In this document: piece after piece, positions 33,538-37,546 of the stretch
How the letters are laid out: each line of letters begins with the position of its first letter
How positions within the stretch are numbered: the first letter of the stretch is position 1
NCBI RefSeq assembly: GCF_008107625.1
Contig: NZ_SDKK01000001.1
Location: forward strand, 183,787-221,332
Length of the DNA stretch: 37,546 nucleotides
Direction of reading: 5' to 3'
Origin: Zoogloea oleivorans
GTDB taxonomy: Bacteria; Pseudomonadota; Gammaproteobacteria; Burkholderiales; Rhodocyclaceae
Notes under the pieces: model-generated
Told to the model about the DNA's origin: nothing
Database searches by the model: none
Seen by the model: the letters and a program-made list of their open reading frames with translations, nothing else
Made by a program: the position numbers and the translations under genes

Positions 33538-35778
33538 TCAGTCGTTGAGCGGGCAGCCGCTGTCGCGGTGCTGTTCCAGCCAGCGTACCAGCTCACTGCT
33601 GTCGAGCGGATGGGCGAAGAGGTAGCCCTGGGCTTCATGGCAGCCCATCTGCTTGAGGAGTCTGGCCTGGGTTTCGGTTTCGACGCCTTCGGCAATCACC
33701 GTCAGGCCCAGGTTGCGGCCGAGCTGGATGACCGTCTGGGCGATGCATTCGGTAGTCTGGGCGGGGCTCCGGATGGCATTTACAAAACCCCGGTCGATTT
33801 TCAGGCGATCGACGGCCAGTCGCTGCAGGTAGGAAAGCGACGAGAAGCCGGTGCCGAAGTCGTCCACCGCCACGCTGATGCCCAGTGTCTTGACCTTGTG
33901 GATCACGCCGATCACGTAATCCGGTTCGAGCATCGCCATCGACTCGGTGATTTCCAGTTCAAGCAGCGCCGGGTTGATTCCCGTGTCGGCGAGGGCTTGT
34001 TCGAGCATGTCGAGAAACTGGGGGTGGCGGAACTGGGCGATGGAGACGTTGACGGCCATCCGGAAGTTGGTGAAGCCGGCTTTCTCGAGGCTGATCTGGC
34101 GGAAGCAGGCGTTGCGCAGCACCCACTGGCCAATATCGACGATCAGGCCGGAGTATTCGGCGATGGCGATGAAGCTGTCGGGTGGAACCAGTTCGCCGCT
34201 TTCGGTTTTCCAGCGGATCAGCGCTTCGGCACCAATGATGCGTCCGTTGGAGAGGTCGATCTGGGGCTGGTAGTTGAGAAACAGGCGGTCGTGCTGGAAG
34301 GCATTGCGCAGGTTGCGCAGGAGCCGGACCCGCTCCTGCACTTCGGTGCCCATGTCCCGGTCGTAGCGGGCGAAACTGCCCCGCCCGTTGGCCTTGGCGC
34401 GCTTGAGGGCGATGCTGGCGCACTTGATGATCTCGGCGCCGTCACCGGTCAGTTCGTCGAGGCGCACGCAGCCGAAGGTGGCGGAGATCATCTGCTCGGC
34501 GTTGTCGATGTCGAAGGGCTCCTGGAACAGGTCGGCAACGTTCTGCTGCGGCAGGCGGCTGACAGGGCCGAGCAGGCCGAAGGTGTCGCCATGCACCCGG
34601 GCGACCATCACCGATCCGGTAAAGCTTTCGCGGAGGCGGGCCCCCACGGCGCGCAGGATGCGGTCACCGTATTGATGGCCAAGGGCTTCGTTGGTTTCCG
34701 AGAAGTGGTCCAGGTCGATGAGGATCAGGGTTTCTTCTTCCGCGCCGACCTTCCGCTTGCGGTGGTCGATCTCCTGCATCAGGCGGGTCCGGTTGGGCAG
34801 CTTGAGGAGCGGGTCCACGTAGGCCGACACGCTGAGCTGGGAAAACAGGTCGAGGTTTTCCAGGCACACCGCAATGTTGCTGCAGAAGACTTCGATCAGC
34901 AGCCGATCGGTTCCACCGATGGGTTGCGCGCTGTCCAGGTAGGCGGCCATCACCATGCCGGCGCCGGCGCCGAGCAGCAGGGCGGTGTGACGGGCGCCGA
35001 AGACGCTGGATTCTTCGGACAGGCAGCGCAGCAGGAGCGCGCGGGCATCGGCGTCGTCGACCCGGGTCAGCGGCTGGTTGAGCAGTCCGGCGTAACGACC
35101 GGCGGCGGCCACGATGCGCAGGTTGTCGGCGTTGACCGGCTCGGCGTCGTTGCGGCGGGCGATGATCAGCCCTTCCGGAGGCAGACCGAGGAGGCCCGTG
35201 ATCTGGGTGATGACGCCGCTGGCGAACTCGTTGATGCCGCGCTCGGCCATCAGCTTGGCACTGCCGCGGACGATCAGGTCGAGCCCGCGCCGGCTGGCGG
35301 CGATGATGTGGAGCTGGTTGTAGGAGCGTATTGCTGCGGTGAGCGTGGTGTACAGCTTGATGCGGGTGAGGTCGGACTTGGTCTTGTAGTCGTTGATGTC
35401 GTAATCGCGGATGACGTCCATCTCGGGCGCATAGCCGGGCTGACCGGTGCGCAGGACGATGCGCAATTCATGCAGTCCGAGGGTGTCGCGAATGGTGCGG
35501 GCCAGACTCAGGCCGGCATCCACTTCTTCCATCACCACATCGAGCAGCGCGACGGCGATGTCCTTTTCGGTGGCAAGCAGGCGGCAGGCTTCGGCGGCGC
35601 TGTAGGCGTGCAGGAATTCGATGGTGCGGCCAAGCACTTCGAGGCCGCGCATGGCGAAGACGGTGGTCTGGTGTACGTCGATTTCGTCATCGACAATCAG
35701 CACCCGCCAGTTCGGCCCGGAGGGGGGCGTGTCGGGCGGTTCGTCGCAAAACAGGATTTCGTCGTTTCCCTCGCTCAC
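33538..35778 (-). CDS. Response regulator with DUF3369, degenerate GGDEF and intact EAL domains (c-di-GMP phosphodiesterase)
   Basis: A 746-aa cytoplasmic protein. The receiver (about 24-145) has phospho-acceptor D80 (VALLDVVME). DUF3369 spans about 150-315, as is usual behind such receivers. The GGDEF domain (about 322-480) is degenerate: the active-site motif reads HGDTF (396-400), so cyclase activity is not expected. The EAL domain (about 490-740) keeps EAL (518-520), the metal-binding DDFGTG (639-644), K660, AEGVE and QGYLF, predicting active phosphodiesterase. The start is GTG at 35778, with AGGAG 5 nt upstream. It precedes the double binding-protein gene by 18 nt. It likely lowers c-di-GMP in response to a kinase, most plausibly the one at 29866-31479. 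Confidence 0.92.
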   Translation of the reverse strand: MSEGNDEILFCDEPPDTPPSGPNWRVLIVDDEIDVHQTTVFAMRGLEVLGRTIEFLHAYSAAEACRLLATEKDIAVALLDVVMEEVDAGLSLARTIRDTLGLHELRIVLRTGQPGYAPEMDVIRDYDINDYKTKSDLTRIKLYTTLTAAIRSYNQLHIIAASRRGLDLIVRGSAKLMAERGINEFASGVITQITGLLGLPPEGLIIARRNDAEPVNADNLRIVAAAGRYAGLLNQPLTRVDDADARALLLRCLSEESSVFGARHTALLLGAGAGMVMAAYLDSAQPIGGTDRLLIEVFCSNIAVCLENLDLFSQLSVSAYVDPLLKLPNRTRLMQEIDHRKRKVGAEEETLILIDLDHFSETNEALGHQYGDRILRAVGARLRESFTGSVMVARVHGDTFGLLGPVSRLPQQNVADLFQEPFDIDNAEQMISATFGCVRLDELTGDGAEIIKCASIALKRAKANGRGSFARYDRDMGTEVQERVRLLRNLRNAFQHDRLFLNYQPQIDLSNGRIIGAEALIRWKTESGELVPPDSFIAIAEYSGLIVDIGQWVLRNACFRQISLEKAGFTNFRMAVNVSIAQFRHPQFLDMLEQALADTGINPALLELEITESMAMLEPDYVIGVIHKVKTLGISVAVDDFGTGFSSLSYLQRLAVDRLKIDRGFVNAIRSPAQTTECIAQTVIQLGRNLGLTVIAEGVETETQARLLKQMGCHEAQGYLFAHPLDSSELVRWLEQHRDSGCPLND

Positions 35779-35856
35779 GTCTTCTCCTTCGTACTGCCTG
35801 CTGACCGTATTGTCGGGTTACGGCATGGGCCGGCCTTACTTGAGCTGCTGCCCGTG

Positions 35857-36498
35857 TCAGCGCGGCTCCGCCGGGACTGCTTCGGGAGTGGGTGCAGTGG
35901 CTGGCGGCTGATTGCTCTTGCTCTTGCAAGACTGGAATTTCTGGCGGCATCGGTTGGAGCACAGAAACTCCACGTTGTAGTCGCCACGGGGGCAGCCCAG
36001 CAGGCAGCGGGTGTTGCTGCGGATGCAGTCGGTGAGGGTGTCTGCGGGTGGAAGCGCCTTGATGCTGCGGTTTTTTTCTTCCTCGGTTTCCTTTTTCTTC
36101 GGCTGCCTTGGCTGCATGCGGAAGATGCCGTGGGATCTGGCCTCCTGGCTGACTGTCAGCGTCGTGTAGGTGCCTTCGTAAAGGGTTTGGTGGCAGCTGC
36201 CGAAGAGGCGGAGGGTGATGGTCGGCGTGATCGGGGTGCGGATCTTGCACTTGCCGGAGTTGTTCTCACCGACGTAGATGGGGGAGGAGGTATTGAGAGG
36301 CGGGCCGGTCTTGACGCGGCCAATCAGCGTACTGCCCTGTTCGCGTACTTCGATGGTGATGGTGATCGGATTTTCAAAGCTGTCCGGGAGGAGCACGCCA
36401 TCGTAGACTTCGCTCAGCATGGCAAAGGCCGCACCTGGCCACAGGATGGCGAGCAGGCAGGCAAGGAGAAGGCGGTGCAGGGCGTGCAGGAGCGTCAT
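35857..36498 (-). CDS. Secreted hypothetical protein with symmetric cysteine-rich tail
   Basis: A 213-aa protein of unknown family. A clear signal peptide (about 1-26, AAFA end) is followed by a beta-rich domain (about 27-128). That domain carries two cysteines (C84, C102). A charged linker (KKKETEEEKN) comes next. The tail has six cysteines arranged C158-x6-C165-x3-C169-x10-C180-x3-C184-x6-C191, a mirror pattern that fits a disulfide-stapled helical hairpin. A Pro/Ala-rich end follows. It lies 78 nt upstream of the receiver-EAL gene on the same strand and may be the first gene of that operon. The ATG at 36498 lacks a strong ribosome site. No function can be assigned. Confidence 0.75.
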   Translation of the reverse strand: MTLLHALHRLLLACLLAILWPGAAFAMLSEVYDGVLLPDSFENPITITIEVREQGSTLIGRVKTGPPLNTSSPIYVGENNSGKCKIRTPITPTITLRLFGSCHQTLYEGTYTTLTVSQEARSHGIFRMQPRQPKKKETEEEKNRSIKALPPADTLTDCIRSNTRCLLGCPRGDYNVEFLCSNRCRQKFQSCKSKSNQPPATAPTPEAVPAEPR

Positions 36499-36576
36499 GG
36501 GCGGTGGCGGAAGTGGCTTGTAAGGGCGAGCCTGCGGGAGTCCCGGGCGCAGGCCGCCTTTACATCGATTCTACCC

Positions 36577-36610
36577 GTGACATGTCCCCTGCCGACAGGG
36601 GGCATGTCAC
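36577..36610. repeat. Long palindrome (13-bp arms), possible REP-like element
   Basis: GTGACATGTCCCC (36577-36589) and GGGGGCATGTCAC (36598-36610) pair over 13 bp with one G-U wobble around an 8-nt loop. It lies in the 147-bp gap between the pseudouridine synthase and the secreted protein gene. There is no T-run, so it is not a standard terminator. It may be a REP/REPIN-like palindrome, a protein-binding site, or a Rho-assisted terminator. Confidence 0.6.
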
Positions 36611-36645
36611 GCCGAAGTATTAAATCTACATACGCCCGTGCCGGC

Positions 36646-37546
36646 TTAGAAGACTTCATCCGGGCTAAGGTAGCGCCACTGCCCGGGGGGCAGGTGGCCA
36701 AGCATGATGCGCCCGATGCGCACGCGCTTGAGGCCGACGACCTTGAGGCCAACCATTTCGCACATGCGGCGGATCTGGCGCTTCTTGCCTTCGCGCAGCA
36801 CAAAGCGCAGTTGGTCTTCGTTGAGCCAGCTGACCTTGGCCGGGCGCAGGGCCTCGCCGTCGAGGGACAGGCCGTGGTTGAGCAGGGCCAGGCCTTTTGC
36901 ATCGACTGTGCCTTCGACGCGCACGTGGTATTCCTTCTCGATCTTCGAGTCGTCGCCGATCAGTGCGCGGGCGATGCGTCCGTCCTGGGTGAACACCAGC
37001 AGGCCGACGGAGTCGATGTCGAGCCGGCCGGCGGGCGCCAGGCCGCGCTGGTGGGTGCGCAGGTAGCGGGTTTCGCTGGGATCTTCGGCCCAGCGGTTAT
37101 CCGGCACCAGCAGCACGCTGGCGGGCTCGTAGCCGTCTTCGGCCTGGCCGGAGACGTAGCCTACCGGCTTGTTGAGCAGGAAGGTGACGCGGCCATCCTG
37201 AGCGGTCTGGCCGCGGCGGTCCAGTTCGACGGCCTGGCCGGGCTTGACGCGGGAACCGAGTTCGCTGACCACCTCGCCATCGACGCGCACCCAGCCCTTT
37301 TCGATGTACTCGTCGGCTTCGCGGCGCGAGCACAGGCCGAGTTCGGTCATGCGCTTGGAGAGGCGGATCGAGCCGTCATCGCGGAGTGGCGACGGCTCGA
37401 TGGGCGTACGCGGCTCGCCGGTCCATTTTTTGCGCTCATGACGGGGAGGGCGGGCGTCGGCGTCCGGTTTGGCGAAATCGGGTCGGGCCGGGCGATCACC
37501 GGCCGGACGCGGCGGCCGGTCGCCGTAGGGACGGGCGGGGCGCTCG
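36646..37546 (-). CDS. RsuA/RluB/RluF-family pseudouridine synthase (5' end beyond window)
   Basis: Modifies uridine to pseudouridine in rRNA. The S4 RNA-binding domain starts at [20 protein letters not shown] and is followed by the catalytic domain. That domain has [10 protein letters not shown], the catalytic aspartate in [15 protein letters not shown], and the C-terminal [21 protein letters not shown]. The ATG at 37350 cuts the S4 domain and is not the start. The frame stays open upstream to the window edge and encodes an Arg/Pro/Asp-rich, disordered extension ([20 protein letters not shown] type). Motifs near the C terminus look slightly more like RluF than RluB, so I leave the symbol open. 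The stop is TAA at 36646-36648. Confidence 0.88.
   Translation of the reverse strand, partial: ERPARPYGDRPPRPAGDRPARPDFAKPDADARPPRHERKKWTGEPRTPIEPSPLRDDGSIRLSKRMTELGLCSRREADEYIEKGWVRVDGEVVSELGSRVKPGQAVELDRRGQTAQDGRVTFLLNKPVGYVSGQAEDGYEPASVLLVPDNRWAEDPSETRYLRTHQRGLAPAGRLDIDSVGLLVFTQDGRIARALIGDDSKIEKEYHVRVEGTVDAKGLALLNHGLSLDGEALRPAKVSWLNEDQLRFVLREGKKRQIRRMCEMVGLKVVGLKRVRIGRIMLGHLPPGQWRYLSPDEVF

Noticed and set aside
36646-37350. ATG 37350 as start of the pseudouridine synthase
   Set aside because: It would remove the first part of the S4 domain (SIRLSKR), and the frame is open beyond it to the window edge.

Overview
The window looks like core chromosome of a high-GC betaproteobacterium, most likely of the Rhodocyclales (Azoarcus, Thauera and Zoogloea relatives). 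This is an inference from gene content, high GC, very dense coding and the many PAS, GGDEF and EAL signalling proteins; no 16S gene or other decisive marker is present. I see no insertion sequence, integrase, phage gene or CRISPR array.

Layout. At 1-3181 (minus strand) lie pyruvate dehydrogenase E1 (aceE) and the start of E2 (aceF, cut by the window edge). At 3581-8303 is a sensory block: an orphan branched-chain-amino-acid-type binding protein diverges from a three-PAS histidine kinase with an overlapping FixJ-type regulator, and the shared intergenic region carries a thrice-repeated CCCTA motif. At 8375-11889 folD, purE, purK and a Sua5-type tsaC form a tight plus-strand cluster, followed by tRNA-Ala(CGC) with its own promoter and terminator. 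At 12129-14052 are a conserved hypothetical gene and a DnaQ-like exonuclease fused to a GIY-YIG/UvrC-like nuclease. At 14079-19446 (minus) are a CheB-CheR-PAS fusion, a hybrid histidine kinase and a divergent H-NS-like protein. lysS (19654-21159) and a diguanylate cyclase (21289-22386) follow on the same strand.

At 22490-29728 (minus) prfB, with its programmed +1 frameshift, is followed by a membrane-anchored protein of unknown function and then a kleisin / kite / SMC triplet of the MksF-MksE-MksB (Muk-like condensin) kind. No Wadjet-type JetD nuclease gene is next to it. At 29866-36498 is a second signalling block: a HAMP histidine kinase converges on a double binding-protein fusion, which is preceded by a receiver-DUF3369-GGDEF*-EAL phosphodiesterase and a secreted protein with a mirror-symmetric cysteine pattern. 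The window ends in an RsuA-family pseudouridine synthase that runs off the edge.

Functional themes are central metabolism (PDH), one-carbon and purine synthesis, translation (tsaC, lysS, prfB, tRNA-Ala, pseudouridine synthase), chromosome organisation (Mks-like condensin, H-NS-like protein) and unusually dense sensing. The sensing genes comprise three histidine kinases, one FixJ-type regulator, one CheBR, one GGDEF protein, one EAL protein and two transporter-like binding proteins without transporters. The most unusual points are the nuclease-less Mks operon with a membrane protein, the two sensor-adjacent orphan binding proteins, the predicted iron-sulfur exonuclease/GIY-YIG fusion, and the H-NS-like protein lacking the usual DNA-binding loop.
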